Below, piece by piece: positions 1 to 9,975 of a stretch of DNA of 64,000 nt. The translations under genes and the position numbers were made by a program. Where the stretch lies: positions 12,867,933-12,931,932 of the forward strand of contig ML664173.1 in the NCBI GenBank assembly GCA_007570785.1, in the 5' to 3' direction. Below the pieces are notes generated by a model. That model had not been told where the DNA came from, made no database searches, and worked only from the letters and a program-made list of their open reading frames with translations. This DNA is from Antilocapra americana (lineage: Eukaryota > Chordata > Mammalia > Artiodactyla > Antilocapridae). The number at the start of each line of letters is the position of its first letter. Position 1 is the first letter of the stretch.

Positions 1-40
1 ACACAGCTGCAAAGAGGTCCCCAAGTTCTCTTTACCTAAT

Positions 41-210
41 TTTTATTCCAGCTCCACCATTTACCAGCTCTGCAACCTCAGCAAGTTAGGTAGCCTCTTC
101 AAGTCCCACTTTCTGCATCTCTATAATGGGAATAACATTACTTAACACTTGCTCACTGCCTCCTCACAACTGTATATGCAAAGCATTTAACATGGTTGCT
201 GGCACACGGG
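41..210 (+). mobile_element. MIR SINE fragment
   Basis: Diverged MIR in the forward sense. The core reads 'ccatttaccagctctgcaac', then the pyrimidine-rich 'cctcagtttcctcatctgtaaaatggg' equivalent in degraded form and a 'gctggcacacgg' tail. It is an ancient pan-mammalian tRNA-derived SINE with no expected function. Edges are approximate. Confidence 0.7.
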
Positions 211-380
211 AAAAGCTCCAACCATCTTAGCTTATGATAAAATGACAAGTCATTCTCTGTCACTTCATTCTTTTCCTTTTTGCCTTTAGAGGGGTTTGGA
301 TCCTTGGTGCTATTCTGCTGATCTCAGATACTCTTCTAGGGCCCCCTTTTTCTTGCCAAGCTTGCCCACCTCTTTGCTCT

Positions 381-518
381 TGAATTTGCTACCTAACTTC
401 TCTGAGCCTGTTTCCTCATCTCCAAAGTGAGGGTATAAAGAAATACTACTCCTGAGTTTACTTTAAATGCCAATGAGCTAATCTATGTAGGGTGCCAAGC
501 ACAAGGCCTGCCACAGGA
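381..518 (+). mobile_element. MIR SINE fragment
   Basis: The 3' two thirds of a MIR: a 'ctaacttctctgagcctg' core, a 'tttcctcatctccaaagtga' segment, and a tail resembling 'gtgccaagcacaaggcctg'. Old and diverged. Confidence 0.7.
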
Positions 519-524
519 TCACTC

Positions 525-540
525 AAAAAAAAAAAAAAAA
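525..540 (+). repeat. A16 homopolymer
   Basis: Sixteen uninterrupted A residues directly follow the MIR at 381-518. No retroposon body ends at this tract, so it is a plain poly(A) microsatellite. Confidence 0.9.
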
Positions 541-1157
541 GATATCAGAGAAGGTGAAGAATGATGGCTTCTACCCCCTTGAATCGAGGTTCAGCAAAGA
601 GCCAACTCCATCTGCTCTGGCAGCCAAAGAGAAGAAAAGATGTCTCCTAAAGGCTCACGAGGAGCTGAAAATTCCAAATGTGGGGCCAGGGGAAGAGGCA
701 GCCTTGCCTCCCCACCACCTTCCTGGGGTGATGCTGAAGAATGCTGACTCCAGCCTGGGCCCCTCTCACCAGCTCCCCATCCTCCTCACTCCATTTAGCT
801 CTGGCAATCCAATTCCCTTTCTTCCACCCGGAAATCGATGTTTAATTAACACATTATTGGAAAAATAAACACAGTCTTCAATGGGACTGCAATGAAGCTA
901 ATGCAGCTCAGCTTGGGGGCCACAGATCATCCCCCGAGTGAGAAAAACCCTCTACTCCTATTTCCTGCTTCTCAACCAAGAAAAAATTCCCCCTTATCCC
1001 GAGAGTCCTCCAGCCAGGGAATCCCAGCTTCCCTCCCAGGCTGTGTATCCTCCTTCCCAGGCTCCAGGCAGAGCGATCACCTGTCCCATCTTATCCCTGG
1101 TCCTCAGACGCTGATCCAGGGGAAGGAAGGGACCCAGGTGTCAGTGCATAGATCACG
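541..1157. other. Unassigned single-copy-like DNA
   Basis: I see no recognisable gene or repeat. The open frames here (about 100 codons) show no domain, no splice context and ordinary composition, so I treat them as chance. Confidence 0.5.
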
Positions 1158-1360
1158 GCTTCCCAGGTGGCCTAGATGGTAAAGCATCTGCCTGCAGTGC
1201 AGGAGACCCATGTTTGATCCCTGGGTGGGGAATCCCCTGGAGAAGGAAATGGCAAACCACTCCAGTATTCTTGCCTGAAAAGTCTCAGGGACAAGAGAGC
1301 CTGGTGGGCTATAGACCATGGGGTCACAAAGACCTGGACATGACTGAGCAACTAACACAC
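1158..1360 (+). mobile_element. Bov-tA SINE
   Basis: Ruminant tRNA-derived SINE, nearly full length. It starts with the tRNA-like head 'gcttcccaggtggcctagat', contains the box-B-like segment in 'tttgatccctgggt', and ends with the BovB-derived tail 'catgactgagcaactaacac'. Bov-tA is mobilised in trans by BovB. This copy is one of the markers that place the window in a ruminant. Confidence 0.92.
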
Positions 1361-1695
1361 CTCTAACACGATTGCAGAAGGAGGTACCTCCTTCTGGACT
1401 TCTGCAAGGTGTGCATGGGTCCATTCCCCACCCTTCCCTTCAGGCCAGAACCAGCACTCATCCAGCTTAGAGGTCAGTGGCTGTCTTCCCCTGGCTGGAG
1501 GAGGGAGGAGGCCCAGGGGTGACTGAGCAGGAGCTGGGCCCCAGACGCCCTCTCCAGCCCCCGGACTCAGGGGCTGCTCTGAACACCTGCTCCTGGGGAA
1601 GTTCCTCCTCTCCTCCCCTTTCCGACCTTCCAGCTCCCACCACTTCTGCTCCAGGGTTCAGCGTACCGGGCTGGGCAAGGACTCCAAAACAGCAG
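1361..1695. other. Unassigned DNA
   Basis: GC-rich single-copy-like stretch with no recognisable repeat, exon or RNA gene. Confidence 0.45.
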
Positions 1696-1805
1696 GAATT
1701 CTGGAGTCAAACCCAAGCTTGGGTCCAAGGTCTGCGACTTCTCCCTGTGTGCTCCTAGACAAGCTATTTAACCCTCTTGACCTACGGCCTCCTTGTCAGA
1801 CAAAG
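1696..1805 (+). mobile_element. MIR SINE fragment
   Basis: Diverged MIR core: 'ctagacaagctatttaaccc' corresponds to the family's 'gggcaagttacttaacctct', followed by a degraded 'cctcatctgtaaaatgg' equivalent. Confidence 0.6.
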
Positions 1806-2302
1806 GAAGACACCACCCACTACATGAAACACGGCAGCCCACGATGCACTGCCAAGAGCAGGTGCTAACTGATTGTCCACTCGCTGGAATCTCCCACTGG
1901 GGGCCAGCCTCCACTGCCAGGGCCAGGGCAAGTGTGGCCCATCAGGGATCAGGGCCACAGAGCAAGGTAGAGCCAGACAGGGTGCAGGTTCTCTGCCTTC
2001 TCCCTTCCCACCACCATCCCAAACAACCTAGCCTTCCTCCTCAGCTCCCTCTTCTGACCAAGGTAACTGAATCACCATGGGAAACAGAGTCTCTAAAGGG
2101 CCATCAGAAAGACCCCCCAGCAGCCTCCTCTCCCTAAGCCTAACATGCCACTGACCAGCAGCAGCATCTTCAGCAAGTCCCAGGGTTGTGATCCAACAGC
2201 CCAGCAAGCAGGTCAGCTCCCAGACTCAAGTTCCCAGACATGGCAGGGGGGCCAGGGTGGACCAGAGGACAGACCCACAGACATGCTGAGACCCAGTGTG
2301 AA
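1806..2302. other. Unassigned DNA
   Basis: No gene or repeat recognised. The 114-codon frame from 1,793 has no domain and starts inside the MIR, so I do not call it. Confidence 0.45.
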
Positions 2303-2490
2303 TATCAGAGTGTTGGAGCCAGGTCATTGGGTTCCTACCTGCATAAATTTGCCCACATTACTTAACTTCTTTGGGGCTCAGTTTCTTTGTTTGTCTTGCC
2401 AAAATGTCAAGAGTACCCATCTTATAAGGTGGTGGGAAGGTTAACTGGGATAGTGCATGTCAAGTGCTTAGCATAGTAACTGCTGGACTC
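2303..2490 (+). mobile_element. MIR SINE fragment
   Basis: Long MIR copy in which most of the consensus can be followed: a 'cacattacttaacttctttg' core, a 'ggggctcagtttctttg' segment, then 'gtcaagtgcttagcatagta' at the 3' side. Confidence 0.75.
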
Positions 2491-2727
2491 AAATGTTGGC
2501 TAGCAGAAGTAGCTGTAGTAAGGGAGTTAGGTTAGTAGTCATCGTGTTGGTAGCAGGAGTAGTCAGGAGATTAAGGTCTTAATCCTTTAGAGATGGGGTA
2601 CAAGAGGAAGTACCTTTTAGGGAAGGCTCTTCTCCCAGGCACCTTCTTGCCCTACAATTTGATTTCCCTTTCTGGCACACCTTTTCTTTATCTCAAGAAC
2701 AGAAAGTGGGTGCTGTCATCTCAAAGA

Positions 2728-2842
2728 AGGATGACCATATATTTTATCATCCAAACCAGGACACTTTTGAGAGCTAATAACTACACTAGGACCCAGCCCT
2801 AAATGGACCTGTCTCTACAAACCAGGGCAACTGGTCACCCCA
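2728..2842. mobile_element. Ancient MER-type DNA transposon remnant
   Basis: 'gatgaccatatattttatca', then 'ccaaaccaggacacttttga', ending in 'aaaccagggcaactggtcac' resembles a short non-autonomous mammalian DNA transposon with inverted termini related to 'ggtgaccatat'. I cannot assign the family name securely. Confidence 0.5.
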
Positions 2843-3588
2843 TCTCAAAGTCACACAAAAACAGCTTCTCACCCCATCTCAAGGTCCTGGTGGAAGGTAA
2901 GGCTTCCCAGCTTCTCAGAATCTCCTTTACTCTGGTCTCCCACTCCCCAGCCCCAGAATACACAAATAGGCAGACAGATGACACACACTCACACACACAG
3001 GACTAGGACGTCTAACCCCTTCCTGAGTCAAGGTCAAGTCCAAGCCTAGGATTGGAGCACAAGGACTAGTAAGAGCCCTTCTCATTCCATGACCTCACAC
3101 TCTCCAGTCAGCCTCTGGAAACTAAAATGAAGCACAATGAGGCTAGGGTCTGGGCCCACACCTCGCTTTCCTGAGAAGCAAGGGCTAAGGCAGTCTGGAA
3201 GAAGGTCACAAGCGGCCGGGTCTTCGGATCCAGACCTCTGAACAGAGCCCTGCTGCATCTGAGCATGACCACGAAGGGCAAGGCTACGTGGGATTGAGGA
3301 CCCGGAGCACCCACTGGGGCCTCTTCCTCCAGCACACTCGGGTCGTGACCTTGACCCGCACCCAGTGACTCTAATGACCTTGGAGTATAGCTCCCAGCCT
3401 CCTCCCAATCTCCTTCCAGCTCTGCAGGAATAGTCAGCCCCCAGTAAAGGCACACCTACTCCCTACCACCTTAAAAAGCCCACTCACTCGGACCACGGAA
3501 GAAAGACAACTCAGAGGGCATCTCAGGCAGCATCCAGCACCATTCTCTTTGAGAAAGAGCCTGTGTCCCATAGACCCAGATGATGGTA
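2843..3588. other. Unassigned DNA
   Basis: Contains a short (AC)n-like run near 2,980-3,000 and otherwise nothing recognisable. Two overlapping minus-strand frames at 3,082-3,455 lie in different phases of the same sequence, which argues against coding. Confidence 0.45.
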
Positions 3589-3589
3589 T

Positions 3590-3745
3590 AGAAAGAACAC
3601 GGCCTGGACAGCCAGCAAACCTGCACTCCAGCTTTGTCTCTCCATCAGACTTGGCATGTGACTCTGGACAAGCCATTGAATCTCTCTAGGCCTCAGTTTT
3701 CTCATCTGTGTTAGAGAGGTCTGAATGAGATGGTGGCTCATCTCC
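3590..3745 (+). mobile_element. MIR SINE
   Basis: Well preserved MIR: 'cttggcatgtgactctggac', 'gccattgaatctctctaggc' and 'ctcagttttctcatctgtgt' follow the family consensus in order. Confidence 0.85.
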
Positions 3746-3779
3746 CTTTTACCTCTAATAGTATAACAGAAGGGTCACA

Positions 3780-3892
3780 AGCTTGTGATCTGGGATAAGA
3801 AAGATTTGAGTTCATATCCCTGATCTGCCATTTTACCTTCTTACTTTATCGGAGTCTCAGTCTCCTCCTCTGTCAAAGGCAGGGTTTGACAG
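3780..3892 (+). mobile_element. MIR SINE, 5' part (interrupted)
   Basis: MIR 5' and core ('gagttcatatccctgatctg', 'gagtctcagtctcctcctct') that stops at the DNA transposon at 3,895. The rest of the same MIR appears to resume at 4,055. Confidence 0.65.
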
Positions 3893-3894
3893 CA

Positions 3895-4052
3895 CAGTCA
3901 TCACTCAGTATCTGTGGGGTACTCATTCTAGGATCCCTCCCAGACACCAAAATCTGCGGATGATCGCGTTTCTTGCATAAAATGATGCAGCGTGGTTGGC
4001 CCTCCATCTCCGAAGAGGCAGAGCCCACGAATACAGAGGGCTAACTGTACAC
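3895..4052. mobile_element. Tigger/MER8-like DNA transposon remnant
   Basis: Left end 'tcagtatctgtggggtactc', then 'caccaaaatctgcggatgat', and a right end with 'gaatacagagggctaactgt' as inverted terminal sequence. This matches a pogo/Tigger-type non-autonomous element of the kind seen across placental mammals. The interior is deleted to about 100 bp. It sits inside a MIR. Confidence 0.7.
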
Positions 4053-4054
4053 TA

Positions 4055-4190
4055 CACTGAGCTGTGCAGAAAATTAACAGAGATACTGAATGTAAAAAAT
4101 AAAAGAAAGAAACTTGTACAGAACTTGGTTTATAGTAAGCGCATCAGATATGGTAGCCATATCACTACTATTTCTGTTACTACAACTTGA
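4055..4190 (+). mobile_element. MIR SINE, 3' part (interrupted)
   Basis: 'aaaattaacagagatactga' and 'cagaacttggtttatagtaa' followed by 'gcgcatca' match the MIR 3' consensus for the ends 'ggattaaatgagataatg' and 'agtgcctggcacatagtaagcgc'. It is most simply the continuation of the MIR at 3,780. Confidence 0.6.
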
Positions 4191-4407
4191 TGACGATGAC
4201 TGACTAGCATTAGTGGGACATGAAGGAGGCAGGGTCACTCAGCCAGGCCTGGAGAAGACCTTTCTATTGGGCTTGAACGTTGCACTTTACAATCCCTCTA
4301 GCAAATCTGGACTTGCAGGCAGGGACGGCCAGAGGCAAAGTTTGGCTTTCCCAGAAGGCAGGTTCCAAGGTTAGAACCCCCAACACCAAATCCATATGGT
4401 TCTTTCT

Positions 4408-4545
4408 GCCAATCAACAAATACTTGCTGAGCACCTATGACATGCCAGAAAATGTCCTAGGCACTGAGAACACTGCAATGAACCCAAAGAGACAAAGACC
4501 CTGACCTCATGGAGCCTGCTTCCAGGGAGACAGACAAGATTACCT
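4408..4545 (-). mobile_element. L2 LINE 3' end
   Basis: Reverse complement of the L2 3' end: 'aatcaacaaatacttgctga', 'tcctaggcactgagaacact' and 'ctcatggagcctgcttccag' occur in consensus order. Ancient and non-functional. Confidence 0.85.
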
Positions 4546-4559
4546 TAACACTTGGCAGG

Positions 4560-5390
4560 TGACGGAGCGTTAGGTGGTGAGAAGCTGATGAGAATTAAAG
4601 ACAGAGAAATGGGCTGGAAAATGACCAGGCAACTGGGGAGGGGTTTATTTCAGACAGCCCCCTAGGAGAGGCCTCTCGGAAGAGGACTCACTGGAGCAGA
4701 GCCCTGCGGAGCCCTGCCCAGGCCCGGGACTGCCACCTGTGGCTGGCCCAGTCACACCTTGCCATCTGCAGAGCAGCCAGGGATGCCCTCCAGGGTCAGA
4801 GCTGCGGAGAGGCTTGGCAGTCCCTCCCCCAGCAGGTACACGCTTGATGGAGGCCGGGCCTGATAGCAGCAGGAACCAAGGCATCAGGCCTGCGAATTTC
4901 TCGGCAGTGAGCTTTGGAAGGGATGCTTCGACTTTTGCAAGGCTCCCATCCACACACGCGGCTGATAAAAGCGGAACACAGCAGGGGGATCCCAAGAGCC
5001 TTCTCCTCTGGGTGTCTGGCACAAGAATCCACCCCCAAGCCATCATCCTACCCCTCATTTGTCCCCTTTCTCCAGCAATGACGTAACCCCTTCTCCCTAA
5101 CGGCTCAAGGTCAGCCCTGGCAAGGGAGAGGGGACATAGGAAACGTCCGACAATCAGCATTTTGCTCCAAGGATTTTTTTTTTCTCTCTCTCTCTTAGGA
5201 AAAATGTTTTCCCATCTCATATATAATTGCTAATAAAAAGGGACACACCTTTAGCCAAAGGGAAAGGGAAAATGGCGTCTGGTAGTCAAGGCAGCCAGAG
5301 CCCAGGAACCTACAGGGTGGGGTGGGGGGTTGCTCAGATGCCATCCCAGCCGAGGGTGACTGCAGCTCTTTGGGGCTGCAGCTTCCAACA
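4560..5390. other. Repeat-free DNA, left part of the block
   Basis: No interspersed repeat is visible. A minus-strand 191-codon frame (4,645-5,220) has no recognisable domain and overlaps frames in other phases, so it is not called. A T10-(CT)n pyrimidine tract at 5,172-5,199 ends in TTAG and looks like a splice acceptor on the plus strand, but nothing pairs with it. Confidence 0.5.
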
Positions 5391-5660
5391 AGGCCGAGCC
5401 ACCCAAGGGTGGCTGGTGCCCGGGAAGGCAGGGCCGATCTTCGCGCTTTGTCCGGGGCTCCTGAGGTAGCAAGGGAAACCCTCAATTTCGCCCTCCTCGT
5501 CCCTTGCCCCCCTCCCGCCAGCATCCGCCCACCCATCATCCACGATCACACCCACCCACGGGCTTGCTCCGGGGAGCCAGGCTGGCTCACGAGGCTTCCC
5601 GCCGGAGACGGAGTGCCTTCTCCCCCTCCAGTCTTCTCAACTCCCTGGAATACTCCGTCG
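5391..5660. promoter_or_regulatory. CpG-enriched segment (CpG-island-like)
   Basis: Counting by eye, 5,401-5,640 holds about 16 CpG dinucleotides in a C-rich background (roughly 60% GC). That is close to the usual observed/expected threshold, whereas the rest of the window is strongly CpG-depleted. CpG density falls off gradually to about 5,930. No TATA box, exon or splice site could be tied to it. It could be a promoter or enhancer, or simply unmethylated germline DNA. The estimate was not computed exactly. Confidence 0.45.
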
Positions 5661-6573
5661 CCCTGTCTACCCCAGCAAACACCACGAGTGAGGGTCAGAG
5701 AGCGTCACCCCCACACCTCCCCAGAGCCAGGCTCACGTCTGTGTCCCACAAGCACACTCACGCAGCACAAACAGGCAGGCAGCCCCCAGCTGCAACCGCA
5801 CGCACCATGTTGACAATCCAGGTTGTCCAATTGGAGGCACACGGGGCATTTGACAAAACACAAACACCCCTCCAGCGCCGCCCACCTCCCCACCCACCCC
5901 CCGCAACCGCGAGGGCACACAAAGGCCACCCAGAAATTTAAGATCAGACATCATCTGAGAGAGTGAGAGCTGGGTAGGACAAAGACATCACTCCAGCCTC
6001 TCAACGAACCACGACAACCCTGGGAGCTTCTGCAGTGCCCTCTGGCTTGACACAGGCCACCGAGCAGAGCTGTGTGTTGGGGTGTGTGTGTGGGAGCATG
6101 CACATGTGTGTGTGGAGATGGGGAGGGTGCATCTCTGTCTCTATTGTCCAGGCATCAAATCTCCCCAGAGGTAACCCAGTCCAGACTCCGCTTTCCCTGG
6201 GTAACCTTCCTCCAGTGTGCCGCAAACATATATTACACGGATGGTTAAATTGGATCATTATCACCGGGTGCTTATTTGGCAAAAGAAAAAAAAAAAACCA
6301 TTAATGTCATCTACCCCCATTCCAATCTCCTCCTATGAAGTCCCCTCCCCCAAAGACTCTCCAACATGCTAATCCCATGAACTGCGACACACCACAGTTT
6401 TGGGGAAAGCAGGATGGCGAGAAGAAAGCAGAGGGCGGTGTGGGGAGAAGACAGGGGTACCATGACTACATTTCCCGTATGAAGATGGGTGGAGAGGAGC
6501 CATGGCTGAGGTAGGGGTGGGGAGAGCCGGAAAACCAAACGGAACCAAGCCCTCGATCGCCTGAGACTGTGGG

Positions 6574-6576
<3 letters not shown>
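5661..6576. other. Repeat-free DNA
   Basis: C-rich at the left, then mixed. It contains short GT-rich runs near 6,080-6,112 but no transposable element, exon or RNA gene that I recognise. Confidence 0.45.

Positions 6577-6609
<33 letters not shown>
6577..6609 (+). repeat. (TG)n microsatellite
   Basis: About 16 uninterrupted GT/TG units. Likely polymorphic in length. Confidence 0.95.
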
Positions 6610-6610
<1 letters not shown>

Positions 6611-6717
6611 AAGAGCATGTGCAAAATGCGCGTGTAGATGTGCCGACTTAGCGCTCCTATCAGAAGGCTGCATCCGTGTGGCATGTAGGAAAGGCCATCG
6701 CACCACTGTTGTGTTGC

Positions 6718-6734
6718 AAAAAAAAAAAAAAAAG
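6718..6734 (+). repeat. A17 homopolymer
   Basis: Seventeen A residues with no retroposon body upstream. Confidence 0.9.
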
Positions 6735-6908
6735 GAGCCGCAGAGCCATCAGAATCAGAATTTTCTCATCCAGGCAGAAAGGACTCCAGGAAAGGGGGGA
6801 GGGGGTACCTGGGGGTAGGGGAGAGCAGGTATGTGCAAATGGAAGCAAGAGAATGGCAGACCTGGGGGAGGATGGAGGGGGAAATTGGTGGTAGGGTGGA
6901 AAAAATTG
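6735..6908. other. Purine-rich unassigned DNA
   Basis: G- and A-rich strand asymmetry with several GGGGA and GGGGG runs. No gene or repeat recognised. Confidence 0.4.
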
Positions 6909-6942
6909 CACGCACACAGACACACACGCGCACACACACACA
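6909..6942 (+). repeat. Imperfect (CA)n microsatellite
   Basis: CA repeat interrupted by CG and GA dinucleotides. Confidence 0.9.
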
Positions 6943-7701
6943 ATACCCAAACGCCAAACCCACCGCTCCACTGTGCATCCGAGACTGACAACCCGTCCCC
7001 CATCCCTCCACTGCCTCTCTGCGCCCCCAAAGCTGATGCCGATGGGTTTCCCTATCTCAGTTTTGCAGCAGTGGGCTAATTACAACCAAGCCCCCTCACC
7101 AAATTAACCCCTCCCCTCCTTCTCCTTTTTTCTCTAAAAGGCCAATTGAAGAATAATGTGTTTTTAGAGATAATGGATTTTTTTTTCCCCAAGAGCGAGA
7201 GAAAGGGGGATACAGGACAGAAATTCTGCCAACCAGTGACTTCCGAGCTCACCTCTTTCTCTCCCCGTGTCCCCATTTGCTGTAGCATCTCATCTACCAT
7301 TTTCCAACCATCCCTTTATCCCCCACCACCCAAAAGAAAAGCCCTTCCTACCATGCACATCGACAAATACATCAACCGCCACCCAATCTCAGTAGCCGAT
7401 CTCAAAACCCCAAGCCTCAAACCACCTCGATACATCCTTTCCCTTATATAAGCAGCAAATCATCAACATATTCAGTAGAAACGCAGCATTAAAATCAACG
7501 AGAAAAAGAGGCCAGCCCTCCGTCAACCCCCTAATAATGAATAACAGGGAGCTACCAGAGAAGCAAAGATGTAGTTGTCTCTCAAAATCCAGAACCCCTT
7601 TGATTTCTGGCCCTCCTCATCTTAAGAAGCAATTTTGGAAAATTATTATTTCACTGGAAAGGGCCGGAAAGCTCCAGAAAAAGGGCATTCGCACAGACCA
7701 G
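6943..7701. other. Repeat-free DNA, candidate conserved non-coding block
   Basis: Mixed C-rich and AT-rich sequence with homeodomain-type core motifs (TAATTA near 7,077-7,082; ATTAA near 7,103) and a palindromic TTATATAA at 7,445-7,452. No interspersed repeats are visible. Function is inferred only from the lack of repeats and the motif content, so this is weak. Confidence 0.3.
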
Positions 7702-7717
7702 TTTTTTTTTTTTTTTT
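7702..7717 (+). repeat. T16 homopolymer
   Basis: Sixteen T residues followed by the sequence AATTAA. No SINE head is attached. Confidence 0.9.
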
Positions 7718-7970
7718 AATTAACCCAGCCCTGTTGCTCACTTTAATAGCGAACTTCCAGCGTCCAGCCTTTCTCCCCTCTTCCAGAAGGAAAACTGACT
7801 CGCCAGATGAACCCCAGGCTGCAGAAAATGGGCCAAGAGCCCTTACTCTCCACTCCCCAACCAAGGGGGAAAAAAAAAAATCAAACAATAGGAATGTCTC
7901 TGCACAACCAGCACCCATCTGAAATATCGCTCGCCCCAATATGAGTTAGGCAGATTAAGCCAGAAGATAA

Positions 7971-7995
7971 AAAAGAAAGAAAGAAAGAAAGAAAA
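7971..7995 (+). repeat. (AAAG)n microsatellite
   Basis: About six AAAG/AAGA units. Confidence 0.9.
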
Positions 7996-9110
7996 GCCAG
8001 CTTTGCTATGTCTCTCCCTCTCTCCCCTCTATCCTTCAGCCACGTACCCAGTAGCCCTTAGGTAAACTTGCCCATCATAACCAGCAGGACCATTTTAACT
8101 TGAAAGGCGATGCAGAAGCCCTTGAACGATGAAGGGAGGCTCTACCCAGAATGGAAAATTCATAAATGGCTAGTTCTTTGGGCTCCCCAGACCTAACCTC
8201 CAGGTGCCCCCGGATAGACTACCCTGGGTACTAAGAAACCCAGCGCACCAGGAGTTCAAATTTCCATTGGAACCTTCATCACAAAGGCAAACGGTCATCT
8301 GACCCCCAAAACTACACAGTCCCCCAGGTGTGACAAGGAGCATCGCTCTCCCTCCAGGGCCATCCACAGGATCCGGGGCAAAGGAAGAATTAAGAATGTT
8401 AGGGTAGATCGTAGGGGTAAAAAGAAAACTATATCCCCAAGCGGGAATGACTGGAGCAAGATGGAAAATGACAGTTCCCCTTTCCCCAGTTCTCCTAGTT
8501 GGTCCGACACTGTCTTGTTCCATCCTAGCCTAGCTCTCTCTGGGTGATCTCTGACCTTTGTATTTAAAGAAAAAAAAATTGTTTTTAATAATGATCCCAG
8601 GAAGAGGAATCCTACTTAACCCCAGTAATGGTTATCAAAAATATAATTTTCTCACTGCATGATGATATTTCTACATCCAAATCCAAAGAAGAATGCATTT
8701 AATGGAGGAAGGGAGATATTTATTTTTTTTTAACAAGTAATCACAGGGTAAGTCACCTGCAAAGCAGGCGAGCCCATAGGTTGGTATTACATCACTGGCC
8801 TAGGATGGGATGGGGGGTGGGGGGGAGCCGATTTTTTTCCCTTGTCATCAGCATGATGTTTCTAAAGCAGCTAAGTTTTGTGGTTTAAAAAAAAGAGAGA
8901 GGGAAAGACCTAAAACTCTGGGTACAACACAATGCCTAGTGAAAAAATACATCGAACCAGCCTTTAAGGTCACTGAGAGCTTGCAAAACCCACAGTGCTT
9001 ACACAGAGTGGAAGTTTTCAGGCAAGCCTGCTACTAAATCATTAATATAAACAAATGGAAGGCAGAGGAGGAAGATTCCCTTGTAACTGATCCAAACAGG
9101 AGTGTGTGCG

Positions 9111-9114
<4 letters not shown>
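7996..9114. other. Repeat-free DNA
   Basis: No transposable element, exon or RNA gene recognised. It includes AT-rich stretches (8,560-8,740) and a G-rich run near 8,810-8,826. Confidence 0.45.

Positions 9115-9115
<1 letters not shown>

Positions 9116-9155
<40 letters not shown>
9116..9155 (+). repeat. (CA)n microsatellite
   Basis: About 20 uninterrupted CA units, the longest dinucleotide array in the window, preceded by a short GTGTGCG run that could pair with it. Confidence 0.97.
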
Positions 9156-9157
<2 letters not shown>

Positions 9158-9277
9158 CCTAATTCACCTTCTGTGAGTATGCCCACCTCCACAACAAAAT
9201 AGCAGGACTCCAGCCTGAATCTTCATACTCAAGATCTACCTCCTCACACCCCTTCCAAAAAATATCACACACATAAA

Positions 9278-9302
9278 CACACACACACACACACACACAC
9301 AC
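9278..9302 (+). repeat. (CA)n microsatellite
   Basis: A second CA array about 125 bp after the first. An imperfect CACACACATAAACA run precedes it. Confidence 0.93.
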
Positions 9303-9816
9303 CCTTCAATTCCTCAACAGCTAGGGAAATCCCTGTCTCAATTCAATTTTGTCTTCTTGTGATCCTCAGAGCTTTTCTTCTTGTCTTTCTCGTTTGATCT
9401 AGCCCCTTCCCCAGAAAATAATAATGGAGGGGGAGGTGGTCATAAAATGCAAAAAAAAAAAAAAAAAGTACCTACCCAAAATGAAGTGATAGGTACACAT
9501 CATTTCAGACTAACAATCCACGCAAATAGGAGAAAGACTTTTCAAACGATTAAAAATCTAAAACATTCTCTGACTTTCTCAACATCTGGAGCTAAAAGAC
9601 CCAACTTCCAGAAGAAATTGAAGGAAAAGAAAGGCAGTTGAAAAGCCATTCCCATGGTCAGCCAAGGCTCTCCGATCCAGCCTTCAAAAAAAAATCTAGG
9701 TTGGTAGCTCCCAACTGAAAACTTCTACCCTCTCAGGAGCAACCTCTTCCCAGAAGGAACAAGAAGCTTGAGTTGTTTCACATCCTGCCTGCCTTCCTCT
9801 CCCCCCCAGATCTTAC
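9303..9816. other. Repeat-free DNA, presumptive start of intron 1 (minus strand)
   Basis: If the donor at 9,817/9,816 is used, this is the first intronic sequence of the minus-strand transcription unit. An A17 run lies at 9,451-9,467. No interspersed repeat is seen. Confidence 0.35.
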
Positions 9817-9842
9817 CTTTCCAGTTGGACAGAAGATTTGGG

Positions 9843-9863
9843 GTCTGTCTGTCTGTCTGTCTG
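9843..9863 (+). repeat. (GTCT)n microsatellite
   Basis: Five GTCT units lying inside the candidate minus-strand first exon (as CAGA on that strand). Confidence 0.92.
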
Positions 9864-9940
9864 ATGTTTAATCAACTGAGTTTGCTGGGTATGTTTCCTC
9901 TTTGGGGAGGCTCAAATTCCGGAATCTTTCTGTCTCCTTT

Positions 9941-9975
9941 TCTCTTTCTCTTTCTCTCTCTCTCTCTCTCTCTCT
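9941..9975 (+). repeat. (CT)n pyrimidine microsatellite
   Basis: A CTTT/CT mixed run that becomes pure CT. On the minus strand it is the GA tract of the candidate leader. GA tracts of this type are common near promoters of developmental genes. Confidence 0.92.

Noticed and set aside
1158..1360. tRNA genes at the heads of the Bov-tA copies (here and elsewhere)
   Set aside because: The tRNA-like box-A/box-B remnants are part of the SINE promoter. No intact cloverleaf or anticodon arm is visible.
4645..5220. 191-codon minus-strand frame as a protein
   Set aside because: No domain, no splice or promoter context, overlapping frames in other phases, and composition set by the GC-rich strand.
7440..7460. 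TATATAAG as a promoter TATA box
   Set aside because: The motif is a palindrome within AT-rich text. No initiator, CpG context or exon follows on either strand.
9116..9302. Regularly spaced CA arrays as a CRISPR-like array
   Set aside because: Plain dinucleotide microsatellites. There are no repeat-spacer units and the DNA is mammalian.
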